This document shows positions 46,192 to 54,812 of a DNA stretch of 64,000 bases, one piece after another. Each line of letters opens with the position of its first letter. Position 1 is the first letter of the stretch. Position numbers and translations under genes: made by a program. The notes beneath the pieces were generated by a model. The model saw nothing but the letters and a program-made list of their open reading frames with translations. It did not search any database and was not told the DNA's origin. Where the stretch lies: NCBI RefSeq assembly GCF_009296165.1, contig NZ_VUAZ01000068.1, positions 1 to 64,000 on the forward strand, read 5' to 3'. Source of the DNA: Pseudomonas kitaguniensis. Its GTDB lineage: Bacteria; Pseudomonadota; Gammaproteobacteria; Pseudomonadales; Pseudomonadaceae.

Positions 46192-49176
46192 ATGCCAGAT
46201 ATGTCGGTCGATAGTGTGTGCCCCGCTGAATTGGCAATCGACCAGGCGGACATAGCGTGCATGGGCGCGATCTCTGCGTTGCTGGAAACCGTGTGCGGTA
46301 TGACCGGGATGGGCTTTGCAGCGGTTGCCCGCGTGATTCAGGGTCGTTCAATGGCCTGCGCGGTGCGCGATGCCATCGGTTTGAATGTGCAGCCGGGCGA
46401 TGAACTGAAGTGTGTGCCTGCCATTGACCATCAGGCCGGCGCAGCCAAGCAAGCGATAGTCATCAGCAACCTTGCCGAGCACCTTTGTCATCCGAGTCTT
46501 CAGGGGCAGGGGGTTCAGAGCTGTCTGTTCATGCCCATCGTCTTGAAAGATGGCAGCCTGTGGGGCGGTCTGTGCGCGGTGGGTCCACACCCGGCCCACC
46601 TGGATAACCCACCGGTTCTGGACATGGTCAAAGGCTTCGCGCATCTCATTGCGTTGCATCTGGATGATGCCCGGTGCGACCGGTTGCACGCCGCCGAGCG
46701 CCTTCAACACAGGTTTCAGCTTGCGCTGGAAGATCAACTGCGAGCGCTTTCCAATCCGTTGGAGATGATGGCGCGGGCCGCCGCACTGCTCGGTGAGCAT
46801 TTGGGCGTCGATCATGTCGGCTTCGGTGAAATGGATGACACGCAAACGCAGGTCTCAGTGCTGCGCGAGTGGAATGGGGCAACCGCCGCCTTGATGCCGG
46901 GTACGTGGCGTTTGGATGATTTTGCACCCGCTTTTAGTGCGCGGTTGAAGCAAGGCCAGACTGTCGCGCTGCAGGATGGCCACGAAGATTGGATGGCCTC
47001 GGGTCCAACCCCTGCGTTCAACGCCATCAAGGCTCGCGCGATTCTTGGCGTTCCATTCGTGCGAGCGGGTCGCCTGCTGGGGATCTTGTTTGTTCAGCAT
47101 GCACAGCCGCGCACGTGGGACGAGGCTGAAGTGGCGATCGTTGAAACGACGTGCGCGCGCCTGTGGTCGTTGCTCGAAAGTACGCGCGCCGACGCAAGGC
47201 TGCGCGAGAGCGAAGAGCGGCTGCGCGTCATATTTACCAGCGCTACGGTTGGCTTGTCTGAGGTCGACCCCGCAGGCCGCTTCATTCGAGTCAACAGTGA
47301 ACTGTGCCGTATTCTTGGGCGTTCTGAAGCAGAGATGCTCCAGCTAGGCATCGCAGACATAACCTATGCCGAGGATTTGCCGCCCACCCTGGCGGCAGTA
47401 GAGCAGGCGATTCGTACGGGCAGCAGCACTGCCCTGGATAAGCGTTATTGCCGCCCCGACGGCTCGTTGGTCTGGGCCAACAGCAGCATCCAGCGCATTG
47501 TTGATGCGGCAGGATTGCTTGGAAACCTGTTGGTGGCCACGGTGGATTTGACTCAGCGCAAAGACGCGGAGGAAGCGCTGCGGGCCAGTGAGGAGTTCAA
47601 CCGTCGTGTACTCGCAAGCTCGGCTGACTGCATTAAAGTGCTCGATCTGGATGCCCGCCTGGAGTTCATGACCGAGGGCGGCATGTGTGTGATGGAGGTC
47701 GATGACTTCGGTGCCATTCAAGGCGCGTGCTGGCCTGATTTATGGCAAGGCGAGGAGCACAGCAAGGTTTTGCACGCCGTGGCCGAGGCTAAAGAAGGCC
47801 GGATCGGCCGCTTCCAGGGTTTTGCCAAGACCATGAAAGGCGCTCCGCGTTGGTGGGATGTCATCGTCACACCCGTAATGGGACCCAATGGCGTCCCGGA
47901 AAAGCTGCTGTCGACCTCGCGTGACGTGACCGCAACCAAGCTTGCGGAAGTGCGCTTGCAGGAGTTGAACGATACGCTTGAGGTCAGAGTTCAAGAGCGC
48001 ACGGCAGACCTTCTGTTGACGCAGGAAGCCCTGCGCCAGGCGCAGAAGATGGAGGCGGTGGGCCAGCTCACAGGCGGCCTTGCGCACGACTTCAACAACT
48101 TGCTGGCGGGCATCTCCGGCAGCCTTGAGCTGTTGCAAACCCGTCTGCGTCAGGGCCGTTTTAATGAGGTGGACCGCTACATTGACGCTGCACAAAGCGC
48201 GTCAAAACGAGCCGCCGCGTTAACCCACAGGCTGCTTGCATTCTCGCGCCGACAGACACTCGACCCCAAGCCGACCAATGTGAATCGATTGGTCTCCGGC
48301 ATGGAAGACTTGATTCGCCGCACGGTAGGGCCCTCCATCCAGATTGAGTTCGTCGGTGCCTCGGGGCTTTGGCTGGCGCTGGTCGACCCGCCGCAGCTTG
48401 AAAATGCCTTGCTGAACCTGTCGATCAACGCACGCGACGCGATGCCGCATGGCGGGCGTATCACTATCGAGACCGCGAACCGGAGGCTGGGCCTGGAGGC
48501 TGCGCGCCAACTCGATATGGTCGAAGGCCAGTACCTGTCGGTGTGCGTCACCGACACCGGCACTGGCATGTCACGCGATGTGATGGAGCGCGTATTCGAA
48601 CCGTTCTTCACCACCAAACCGCTTGGCGAAGGCACCGGCTTGGGCCTTTCGATGATCTACGGATTTGCCCAGCAATCTGGCGGGCAAGTACGCATCCAAT
48701 CAGAGGTAGGCAACGGTACAACCGTGTGCATTTATCTGCCCCGCCATGACGGGCCAGACGATGCCGAATCGGTTGAGGAACGCGCCTCGATGCCTAAGCC
48801 GTCAGTGCACGAGGCCACGGTGCTGGTGGTGGATGACGAGCCAACCGTACGCATGCTGGTCACGGATATTTTGCGAGATCTGGGGTACGCGGTTCTGGAA
48901 GCGAGCGACAGTGCCACGGCCTTGAAAATTTTACGGTCGGATGTTCGCATCGATTTGTTGGTAACCGATGTCGGCCTGCCTGGAGGCATGAACGGAAGGC
49001 AAATGGCAGACGCGGCGCGTGAAGTCCGCCCTGGTCTGCAAGTCTTGTTCATTACGGGTTATGCAGAAAATGCAGTGATGGGCGATGTTCTGCTGGATAA
49101 AGGCATGGCCGTTCTGACGAAACCCTTCGCGGTCGACGTCATCGCTTCGCGTATACGCGAGATGATTCCGTCTTGA
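46192..49176 (+). CDS. soluble hybrid sensor histidine kinase (GAF-GAF-PAS-PAS-HK-REC)
   Basis: A 994-residue protein with no membrane helix. Order: GAF (about 20-165), GAF (about 190-340), PAS (about 350-460), PAS (about 470-590), dimerisation domain with phospho-acceptor H632 in LTGGLAHDFNNLL, ATPase domain with N box NLSINARDAM, DTGTGMS and GEGTGLGLSMIYG, then a receiver domain (about 870-990) with VVDDEP and phospho-acceptor D926 (LLVTDVGLPGG). Cytoplasmic sensing is expected. The HDFNN H-box and C-terminal REC resemble FixL/bacteriophytochrome-type hybrid kinases. No response regulator gene with an output domain is adjacent. Confidence 0.92.
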   Translation: MPDMSVDSVCPAELAIDQADIACMGAISALLETVCGMTGMGFAAVARVIQGRSMACAVRDAIGLNVQPGDELKCVPAIDHQAGAAKQAIVISNLAEHLCHPSLQGQGVQSCLFMPIVLKDGSLWGGLCAVGPHPAHLDNPPVLDMVKGFAHLIALHLDDARCDRLHAAERLQHRFQLALEDQLRALSNPLEMMARAAALLGEHLGVDHVGFGEMDDTQTQVSVLREWNGATAALMPGTWRLDDFAPAFSARLKQGQTVALQDGHEDWMASGPTPAFNAIKARAILGVPFVRAGRLLGILFVQHAQPRTWDEAEVAIVETTCARLWSLLESTRADARLRESEERLRVIFTSATVGLSEVDPAGRFIRVNSELCRILGRSEAEMLQLGIADITYAEDLPPTLAAVEQAIRTGSSTALDKRYCRPDGSLVWANSSIQRIVDAAGLLGNLLVATVDLTQRKDAEEALRASEEFNRRVLASSADCIKVLDLDARLEFMTEGGMCVMEVDDFGAIQGACWPDLWQGEEHSKVLHAVAEAKEGRIGRFQGFAKTMKGAPRWWDVIVTPVMGPNGVPEKLLSTSRDVTATKLAEVRLQELNDTLEVRVQERTADLLLTQEALRQAQKMEAVGQLTGGLAHDFNNLLAGISGSLELLQTRLRQGRFNEVDRYIDAAQSASKRAAALTHRLLAFSRRQTLDPKPTNVNRLVSGMEDLIRRTVGPSIQIEFVGASGLWLALVDPPQLENALLNLSINARDAMPHGGRITIETANRRLGLEAARQLDMVEGQYLSVCVTDTGTGMSRDVMERVFEPFFTTKPLGEGTGLGLSMIYGFAQQSGGQVRIQSEVGNGTTVCIYLPRHDGPDDAESVEERASMPKPSVHEATVLVVDDEPTVRMLVTDILRDLGYAVLEASDSATALKILRSDVRIDLLVTDVGLPGGMNGRQMADAAREVRPGLQVLFITGYAENAVMGDVLLDKGMAVLTKPFAVDVIASRIREMIPS

Positions 49177-49235
49177 CGTTGCACGGCGCCAGCCGATTGC
49201 TGGTTCAACAAACGTCTGGATCAGGCATTTTTCGA

Positions 49236-49799
49236 TTACGCAGGCAGCGGCCCATACGCACGGTACGCATCAATCAACGTATCGAAAAGCGCGATGTCCG
49301 ACCTGCTGCGCGCGATGAGTTGAGCGCCCGCCACGGCGGAAAAAATAGCCCGCGCGCGGGCGTCGCTCTCAGCTGGTTCGCAGACGTTTGCCGCGACCAG
49401 TAGCCTGCTCAACCAGTCCACATTGACCTGGGTAAATGTTTGAATCTCGTGGGACATTTCGGGGGGTAAACTATCGGTTTCAGCCCCGACGAAACTGCCC
49501 AGGCACAGGCGATTATCCGCTTCAAGCGAGCGACGAAAAATCTCGGGGAATCGGTGAAGGGCTTCGATGGGGTTCGGGTTTTGCTCCGAGAGGGTTTCAA
49601 GCGCAGCGGCGCCGTCCTCCCAGTAGCGTTTGGCAACAGCGACACCCAAATCGGCCTTGCTTGCGAAGTGGTAATAAATGCTGGCTGGCTTGATGCCAAC
49701 TTCTTGCGCAAGGTCGCGAAAATTCAGGCCGTTGTAACCCTGTGACTGGGCGATGTTCCTGGCGGCCGTGAGTATGGCTTCTCGGGCGTTGGTGCTCAT
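49236..49799 (-). CDS. TetR family regulator of the GST/azoreductase cluster
   Basis: A 187-residue regulator with HTH LNFRDLAQEVGIKPASIYYH followed by FASKADLG, and a C-terminal ligand domain of the YcdC/TetR_C type (LCLGSFVGAE). Three CTAAC-GTTAG inverted repeats lie nearby: one just upstream of its own start and two upstream of the GST gene. It therefore likely represses itself and the GST gene, with an electrophile or quinone as inducer. Confidence 0.88.
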   Translation of the reverse strand: MSTNAREAILTAARNIAQSQGYNGLNFRDLAQEVGIKPASIYYHFASKADLGVAVAKRYWEDGAAALETLSEQNPNPIEALHRFPEIFRRSLEADNRLCLGSFVGAETDSLPPEMSHEIQTFTQVNVDWLSRLLVAANVCEPAESDARARAIFSAVAGAQLIARSRSDIALFDTLIDAYRAYGPLPA

Positions 49800-49859
49800 T
49801 GTCGTGCCTTTCGCACTTCGGGCGAGTTTCTGAGGAAGCGGCGTATGTTAAAGCAAAAA

Positions 49860-49875
49860 ACTAACAAGGGTTAGG
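49860..49875. promoter_or_regulatory. candidate TetR operator upstream of the tetR gene
   Basis: CTAAC-AAGG-GTTAG inverted repeat about 60 nt before the tetR start, matching the two sites at 50691-50706 and 50747-50768. Confidence 0.55.
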
Positions 49876-49959
49876 CAGGCACTGTCGGAGCGCCGTAGAA
49901 CCGATTTCATATCGCGCCGAGACTGCCATGTGCTGGCCGCCCCGGCGCCTGATCAGGCA

Positions 49960-50667
49960 TTACACGCTGGGCGAATCCAGTTCGGGTATGCCACTGCTGC
50001 GATCAGCGTACGCCGCTTGAAAGCTCGGCCGTTGCTGCCAGCGCTTCCAGTAAGCGTCCAGGTGTTCGAAGCGCTCATCCAGCGGGGTGGCGTTGACCGG
50101 GAACTTGGAGAAGGCGATGGCGGTTGCCAGCGTAATATCGGAAAACGTGGGTTGCGCGCCGCCCAGCAGCCATTCGCGACCATCCGCCAAATGACGATTG
50201 ACCAGTGCCGCGTGGGTGAGCGCCTCCTTGCGGCAGTGCTCACCCCATGCCTCATTTTTGGTCAGTTCAAGCTTGAACCCGAGCCCCGTGTGCAGCACAT
50301 GAAACGCCGTAACGATGCGATAGAGAATGTGCACCCAAATGCGGTTATCCCACATGTTGTCGAGCCCCTGCTGCAGGGCGTCATCACCCATGATCTTGCG
50401 ACCAGGATAGGACTGATCAAGAAAGCGCACGATGGCCGGCGTTTCGGAAATAAAGCCACCGTCTGCCAGTTGCAGGGTCGGTGTTTCACCCCATGGGTTC
50501 ATGTTCAGATGGCGCCATCCGCGCTGTTCTCCACCCGGCGCCATGTCATAGATGATTTCATCGAACTGATCGGCGATGCCTTTTTCATGCATGAACAAAC
50601 GCAGCCGCTGAGGGTTGGGGAACGCGGAAGGCGAGGTAAACAGCTGCAATTTCGAATTCATGACCAT
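49960..50667 (-). CDS. glutathione S-transferase family protein
   Basis: A 235-residue GST. The N-terminal thioredoxin-like domain has SPSAFPNPQRLRLFMHEKG and the GSH-contacting ETPAIVRFLD; the C-terminal helical domain has GAQPTFSDITLATA. The ATG two codons in (50661) is equally likely. It is the central member of a same-strand set hydrolase-azoR-gst-tetR and has two TetR-type operators directly upstream. It probably conjugates xenobiotic electrophiles. Confidence 0.88.
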   Translation of the reverse strand: MVMNSKLQLFTSPSAFPNPQRLRLFMHEKGIADQFDEIIYDMAPGGEQRGWRHLNMNPWGETPTLQLADGGFISETPAIVRFLDQSYPGRKIMGDDALQQGLDNMWDNRIWVHILYRIVTAFHVLHTGLGFKLELTKNEAWGEHCRKEALTHAALVNRHLADGREWLLGGAQPTFSDITLATAIAFSKFPVNATPLDERFEHLDAYWKRWQQRPSFQAAYADRSSGIPELDSPSV

Positions 50668-50690
50668 CTCCTGGGGTGAGCGAAATCAAA

Positions 50691-50706
50691 CCTAACGTTT
50701 GTTAGG
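50691..50706. promoter_or_regulatory. TetR operator 1 upstream of GST gene
   Basis: Perfect inverted repeat CCTAAC-GTTT-GTTAGG, 24-30 nt before the GST start. Confidence 0.65.
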
Positions 50707-50746
50707 TAGGCAGACCATAGGGCTTCGAAGGGCGCTCGTCAATAGG

Positions 50747-50768
50747 CTACCTAACATTTGTTAGGTAG
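50747..50768. promoter_or_regulatory. TetR operator 2 upstream of GST gene
   Basis: Perfect 9-bp half-sites CTACCTAAC and GTTAGGTAG around ATTT, 56 nt centre to centre from operator 1 (about five to six helical turns). It lies between the end of azoR and the start of gst. Confidence 0.65.
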
Positions 50769-50784
50769 CGCTTGTCGCTCCAAT

Positions 50785-51420
50785 TCACACCCGTTCGCTG
50801 GCCAGCTTCGAGGCTTCGTCCAGCGCTGCGGTAAAGTTGGCGTCTGCCGTCGCAGCCTCCCCGAGCGTTGCTTCCGACAGCACCGCGCTGATAGCCGGAA
50901 TACCCACCATCCGTGCCCAGGTTTTAAGGTACGCGACCTGATGATCGTAGGCGTCGGTCGGGTAGTCTTCCCCCAGCGCTACGCCGCGGGTGGCGAACAC
51001 CACCACCTGCTTGCCTTTAAGCAGACCCTTCATGCCTTGGGCATCGAAATCGAACAGCACGCCGCGCTGTGACACCGCGTCAATCAAGTGCTTGAGGCGG
51101 TAGGGAATACCGAAGTTCCACATCGGCACGCTGAATACAATGACGTCGGCTCTGTGGAAGCGCTCGCCCAACGCATGAATCTGTTTCCACACAGCCTCTT
51201 GCTCAGCGCTCATTGGCACGCCTTGCAGGTCTGCGTATTTGGCATTCAGGGCAGGGCCGTCGAAGGGCAGCAGATCGGTGGTCCAAACGTCCAGCACATC
51301 GATGCTGGCGTCGGGATGAAGCGAGGTTACGGTCTCAAGATAGCGTGAGGCCAATTTCAGGGAAGCGGAGCGCTCCCCGCGTGGAGAGCTGGCGATGTGA
51401 AGAATATGCATCGGTTTCAT
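50785..51420 (-). CDS. azoR: FMN-dependent NADH-azoreductase AzoR
   Basis: A 211-residue flavodoxin-fold quinone/azo reductase. It has the FMN phosphate loop SSPRGERSASLKLA, PMWNFGIPYRLKHLIDAV for isoalloxazine binding, and TRGVALGED. Two-electron reduction of quinones avoids semiquinones, fitting its place beside a GST. The start may be the ATG three codons in (MHILHIASSPRG). A remnant of another azoreductase lies at 61961-62293. Confidence 0.9.
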   Translation of the reverse strand: MKPMHILHIASSPRGERSASLKLASRYLETVTSLHPDASIDVLDVWTTDLLPFDGPALNAKYADLQGVPMSAEQEAVWKQIHALGERFHRADVIVFSVPMWNFGIPYRLKHLIDAVSQRGVLFDFDAQGMKGLLKGKQVVVFATRGVALGEDYPTDAYDHQVAYLKTWARMVGIPAISAVLSEATLGEAATADANFTAALDEASKLASERV

Positions 51421-51534
51421 TCCTGTTGGGGCAGCGGCAGAGGTGCTTCAATTTAGTCCACTGCGCTGCCGCTGATGTTCCCGCAAAACAGGTGGGTTGA
51501 GCCGCCCACTTGACCCACCGCTGAAGCCTTGCCG

Positions 51535-52476
51535 CTACTTGATGTTCTTGTCCAGGAACTCACGGATCACCGGAATGATTTCCTTGCCGTGGGTTTCGAG
51601 CGCGAAGTGCCCGGTGTCGTAGAAGCGAATGTCCGCCTTCGGCAGGTCGCGCTTCCACGCCTCGGCCCCGGCCGGAAGGAAGAACGGATCGTTCTTGCCC
51701 CACACCGCCAGCAGCGGTGGCTGGTACTTGCGAAAGTACGCCTGGAAGGCTGGGTACATTGCTACGTTCGAGGCGTAATCCAACACCAGGTCGAGCTGAA
51801 TGTCGGCATTGCCAGGCCGCGATATTTGAAGCCCTTCCAACGTGTAGCCATCGGGTGAAACCGAGCTTTGGTCGGCAACCCCTTCAAGGTATTGCCACTT
51901 GATCGAGGCCGGTGTCGGGAAGTCTTTCAGCGCGTCGCGGTTCTGCTGCGTCGGTGCGTGCCAGTACGTTTGGATAGGCGCCCAGCTATCGCCCAAGCCT
52001 TCCTCGTAGGCGTTACCGTTCTGAGAAATGATCGCGGTCACCCGATCAGGATGGGCCACAGCCAGGCGCCAACCCACCGGTGCGCCGTAGTCGTGAACCA
52101 TCAGCGCGTATTTATCCAGCTTGAGCTGTTCGGTGAACTGGCCGATGGTTTTCGCCAATTGGGTGAAGGTGTAGGCGTACTCGCCCCGTGCAGGTGCTTC
52201 GGTGAAGCCAAACGCCGGCAGGTCCGGCGCGATCACGTGATAGCGATCGGCAAGTTGCGGAATAAGGTCGCGGAACATAAACGACGAGGCAGCGAAGCCG
52301 TGAAGCAGCAATACCGTCGGTGCGTCGGGGTTGCCCGCCTCACGGTAGAAAACTTTCACATCACCCACTTGCTCGTAGCGGTAATGAACCACGCTGGTCG
52401 CGTTGGCCGACTGCGCACCGCCAACCAGCAGAGAAACCGCAAAGCTTGCCGCTGCAATCGATTTGGGAGAGGTCAT
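51535..52476 (-). CDS. exported alpha/beta hydrolase (haloalkane dehalogenase/epoxide hydrolase type)
   Basis: A 313-residue protein with a signal peptide ending near SANA (residue 27). The hydrolase core has the oxyanion HGFAASS, Asp nucleophile in VHDYGAPVG, acid in WGKNDPFF and His in DTGHFALE. An Asp rather than Ser nucleophile places it with haloalkane dehalogenases and epoxide hydrolases. It is divergent from a CGNR-type regulator with two GTAACC inverted repeats between them. Confidence 0.88.
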   Translation of the reverse strand: MTSPKSIAAASFAVSLLVGGAQSANATSVVHYRYEQVGDVKVFYREAGNPDAPTVLLLHGFAASSFMFRDLIPQLADRYHVIAPDLPAFGFTEAPARGEYAYTFTQLAKTIGQFTEQLKLDKYALMVHDYGAPVGWRLAVAHPDRVTAIISQNGNAYEEGLGDSWAPIQTYWHAPTQQNRDALKDFPTPASIKWQYLEGVADQSSVSPDGYTLEGLQISRPGNADIQLDLVLDYASNVAMYPAFQAYFRKYQPPLLAVWGKNDPFFLPAGAEAWKRDLPKADIRFYDTGHFALETHGKEIIPVIREFLDKNIK

Positions 52477-52489
52477 GGTGACTCCTTGT

Positions 52490-52561
52490 GTAACCGTTCA
52501 AATTTGAATTTGAAGGTTACGTATGTTTTTGGTAACCTGTCAAACTTAATTTATTGGTTAC
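52490..52561. promoter_or_regulatory. two GTAACC...GGTTAC inverted repeats between hydrolase and CGNR regulator
   Basis: GTAACC (52490-52495) with GGTTAC (52515-52520), and GTAACC (52532-52537) with GGTTAC (52556-52561). The two units have similar size (31 and 30 bp) and the second ends 8 nt before the regulator's ATG. They are probable binding sites for the divergently encoded CGNR protein, giving autoregulation and control of the hydrolase. Confidence 0.55.
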
Positions 52562-52569
52562 AGGGCGCT

Positions 52570-53154
52570 ATGAATCCGACCAGCACTTCTTCCAGCCCAC
52601 TTTTTTTGGCGGACAACCTCGCCCTCGATTTCATCAACAGTGAGTACGGCGTGGGTGAGCAGCGTCACGACAGCTTTACCGATGATCAAAGCGTCGCGCG
52701 CTGGCTCAAGCTGGCTGGGCTGTTGCCTGAGAGCGCAGGCCTGACGGTCCCGCAGGGGCTGTTGGCCGAGGCGCGCACGCTTCGCGACAGTGCAAGGGCT
52801 TTGGTGAATGCTGCACTGAAAGGCGCCTCAGCCGATCTCACCTTGATCAATCAGGTGCTGGACGCGGGGCGCCCGTTGAGCAGGCTGGAATGGGATGGCC
52901 AGGCGCAAGCGTTCCGCGTCGGCGTTTATCGAACCGACGGCAGCCCGGCAAGCCTGCTGTGGCCTGTGGCCGATGCCTTGGTGAGCCTGGTCACGAGCGA
53001 GAAATTCGAATTCGTTCGCCAGTGCGAGGCGCATGACTGCATTTTGATGTTCCATGACCTGAGTAAATCGCACCGCCGCCGCTGGTGCAGCATGTCGACG
53101 TGCGGTAATCGCATGAAGGTGGCGGCGTTTCGTTCCAGGCAGAAACCTGAATAG
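52570..53154 (+). CDS. ABATE/CGNR zinc-finger transcriptional regulator
   Basis: A 194-residue protein. The N-terminal ABATE-like domain begins FLADNLALDFINSEYG. The C-terminal CGNR zinc finger has CEAHDCILMFHD, then RRRWCSMSTCGNRMK with four cysteines. The start at 52570 is chosen because the upstream in-frame sequence is the antisense of the hydrolase gene. Such proteins often sit beside the gene they control, here the divergent hydrolase. Confidence 0.88.
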   Translation: MNPTSTSSSPLFLADNLALDFINSEYGVGEQRHDSFTDDQSVARWLKLAGLLPESAGLTVPQGLLAEARTLRDSARALVNAALKGASADLTLINQVLDAGRPLSRLEWDGQAQAFRVGVYRTDGSPASLLWPVADALVSLVTSEKFEFVRQCEAHDCILMFHDLSKSHRRRWCSMSTCGNRMKVAAFRSRQKPE

Positions 53155-53199
53155 GGAGAGTGCGGCGTCTTTGGCGCGCCGCAGGTAGGGGCTAGGTTT

Positions 53200-53571
53200 T
53201 TACGGCTGGCAAAGCTTGTGAGCGATTGCATCCAGGTCCCGATCAAAACTGGCGTTCTCCGCTGCACTCAAGAAACCCTGCTGCTTCACAAAACGGTCAG
53301 ACTGTAAGCGTATGTCTTCTATACGATCGAACATCTGTTTGGCCTGTGCCTCAGTAATTATTCGGGCCTTTCGCGAGGTACTGATATCGGCAATCAAAAC
53401 ATTGCCACGTTCCGAAATGTGGGCTTGCCGGATGTCAGTGATTTGGCCACCCGTTTTGCCTACCCATGCGCGTTGCTCCTGTAGGTTGCAACTCGGTAGA
53501 TCAAGCCCGCGGTCTGCGGCCATGCTGCTCAAGCTCAATGCCGACAATACGAAGATATAGATATATTTCAT
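53200..53571 (-). CDS. hypothetical exported protein
   Basis: A 123-residue product with a Sec signal peptide (MKYIYIFVLSALSLSSMAA). The mature part is about 104 residues with two cysteines (LPSCNLQE and HKLCQP) that could form a disulfide. The helical segment ITEAQAKQMFDRIEDIR is conspicuous. I do not recognise the family. Monocistronic, converging on the CGNR gene. Confidence 0.7.
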   Translation of the reverse strand: MKYIYIFVLSALSLSSMAADRGLDLPSCNLQEQRAWVGKTGGQITDIRQAHISERGNVLIADISTSRKARIITEAQAKQMFDRIEDIRLQSDRFVKQQGFLSAAENASFDRDLDAIAHKLCQP

Positions 53572-53700
53572 ACACTGACCCTTCTTCGATTCACTGGACC
53601 CATTTCACCACGGCGGCAACGTATGCTGGGTGTTCCCCCCTGAGCCTGCACCCGTGACGTTGCGCGCGTGCCGTACACGCCGGTTTTGCACGGATCACCG

Positions 53701-54009
53701 TTAGAGCGTACTGCCCGGCAGCTGATTTAACCGAAATTGCTGCATGGGCTCAGCGAGGATCTTTTCCAGCGCTGGCATGGCGTTCGTCAAGGTGGGCGCT
53801 TTCATATGCGCTTGCAGCGCGGCTTCGTCGTCCCAGCTTTCATAAGAAATGAAACGCGTAGGGTCCTCAAGGTCAGTCAGTAGCGCATACGCTTGGCAGC
53901 CGGGCTCTTGCTGGAATTGCGGCAGGGCGTCTTGCAGCAAACTGTGTAGCTCAGCTTCTTTGCCGGGCTTGGCTTTCATGATCGCGACGACGTTTAGAGG
54001 CAGAGTCAT
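53701..54009 (-). CDS. putative quinol monooxygenase (ABM domain)
   Basis: A 102-residue ABM-fold protein (VVAIMKAKPGKEAELHSLL, EPGCQAY, FISYESWDDEAALQAHM), like YgiN-type quinol monooxygenases. It is small, dimeric in the family, and cofactor-free. Its presence near GST and azoreductase genes fits quinone metabolism. Confidence 0.85.
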   Translation of the reverse strand: MTLPLNVVAIMKAKPGKEAELHSLLQDALPQFQQEPGCQAYALLTDLEDPTRFISYESWDDEAALQAHMKAPTLTNAMPALEKILAEPMQQFRLNQLPGSTL

Positions 54010-54170
54010 ATCTAATGTCCTGTTGAGGTCAGCTCCGTGGTGGAGCCATCAGTGCTTGAGACAGGGCAGAAGGTGGATTCATTCAGAAAAATCGTTGGCG
54101 CTTCACAGTTGACTGCGTGCAGGCGGTGTAGGCAAAGATTTTCCTGCATCTGCCTTGGGTTTTGCCTGTC

Positions 54171-54250
54171 GTCCTGGTGTTTTCTGTGTGATGGAAAAAT
54201 TTCTCCGCGCGCGAAACCAGAGGAATTATCGCCTCCAGGGAAATCTCACG
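54171..54250. repeat. duplicated 3' flank of immunity gene (copy with Im1)
   Basis: About 80 nt following the Im1 gene are clearly similar to 55831-55910, which follow the Im5 gene (GTCCTGG, TTTTCTGTG, CCGCGCGCGAAA and TCACGCTTTAAATC in the same order). Both include a GTTTCCC-type inverted repeat that could be the transcript terminator. It shows that gene and flank were duplicated together. Confidence 0.6.
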
Positions 54251-54515
54251 CTTTAAATCCCGGCAAGCCGTTAGCCGCGCGCCATTCCTTGATCGTCTTG
54301 GTGATGCCTTCGGCGGATGTGTCGGCTCCCGGCTCAGGGTGATAGATCAAATCCATACGGCTTGGGTGGCCGACAATTTTATTGAAATGGTGCAGAAGCT
54401 CGTCGTCACGATTACCAGTGGGTGCTACATCAGCTCTGTAAAGCGCTTCCAAAAACTCAATGAATTCATTTTCTGAGTAATCAGGAAGGCTGTTTTTGAT
54501 AATCGGATCGCTCAT
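54246..54515 (-). CDS. colicin/pyocin DNase immunity protein, Im1 (type A)
   Basis: An 89-residue ImE-type immunity protein: LPDYSENEFIEFLE, helix II RADVAPTGNRDD, then HPSRMDLIYHPEPGAD and the conserved end KTIKEWRAANGLPGFK. These proteins bind and block HNH DNase bacteriocins. Helix I/II closely resembles that of Im3. No cognate nuclease gene is adjacent, so it is an orphan. The DLIYHP variant replaces the usual Tyr-Tyr with Tyr-His. Confidence 0.9.
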   Translation of the reverse strand: MSDPIIKNSLPDYSENEFIEFLEALYRADVAPTGNRDDELLHHFNKIVGHPSRMDLIYHPEPGADTSAEGITKTIKEWRAANGLPGFKA

Positions 54516-54530
54516 ATTCTAACTCTTTAG

Positions 54531-54809
54531 TTATTGTGCACGTTCTTTAAACCCCGGCAAGCCGTTCGCCGTCCGCCATTCCTTGATCGTCTTGGTGATG
54601 CCTTCGGCGGATGTGTCGGCTCCGGGCTCCGGGTAATAAATCAAATCTGCGCCGCTGGGATGACCGATAATCTGTCTGAAATGGAATAGCAGCTCATCCG
54701 CACGTTCATCAGTAGGCGCTTTATCTTCTTTGCGAATCTCGTCGATAAGACCTATGAACTCTTCTTCGGAGTAAGCCGGAAGACTATTTTTAATAGATAC
54801 ATCGCTCAT
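54531..54809 (-). CDS. colicin/pyocin DNase immunity protein, Im2 (type B)
   Basis: A 92-residue immunity protein: LPAYSEEEFIGLIDEIRKED, helix II KAPTDERADELL, then the DLIYYPEPGADTSAEG helix III region. Helix I/II matches Im4, not its direct neighbours. It lies 15 nt upstream of Im1 and 3 nt downstream of Im3 and is probably co-transcribed with them. Orphan. Confidence 0.9.
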   Translation of the reverse strand: MSDVSIKNSLPAYSEEEFIGLIDEIRKEDKAPTDERADELLFHFRQIIGHPSGADLIYYPEPGADTSAEGITKTIKEWRTANGLPGFKERAQ

Positions 54810-54812
54810 GTT

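Noticed and set aside
51868..52569. N-terminal extension of the CGNR regulator by 234 codons
   Set aside because: The extension is antisense to the hydrolase gene; the ATG at 52570 fits the ABATE/CGNR family start.
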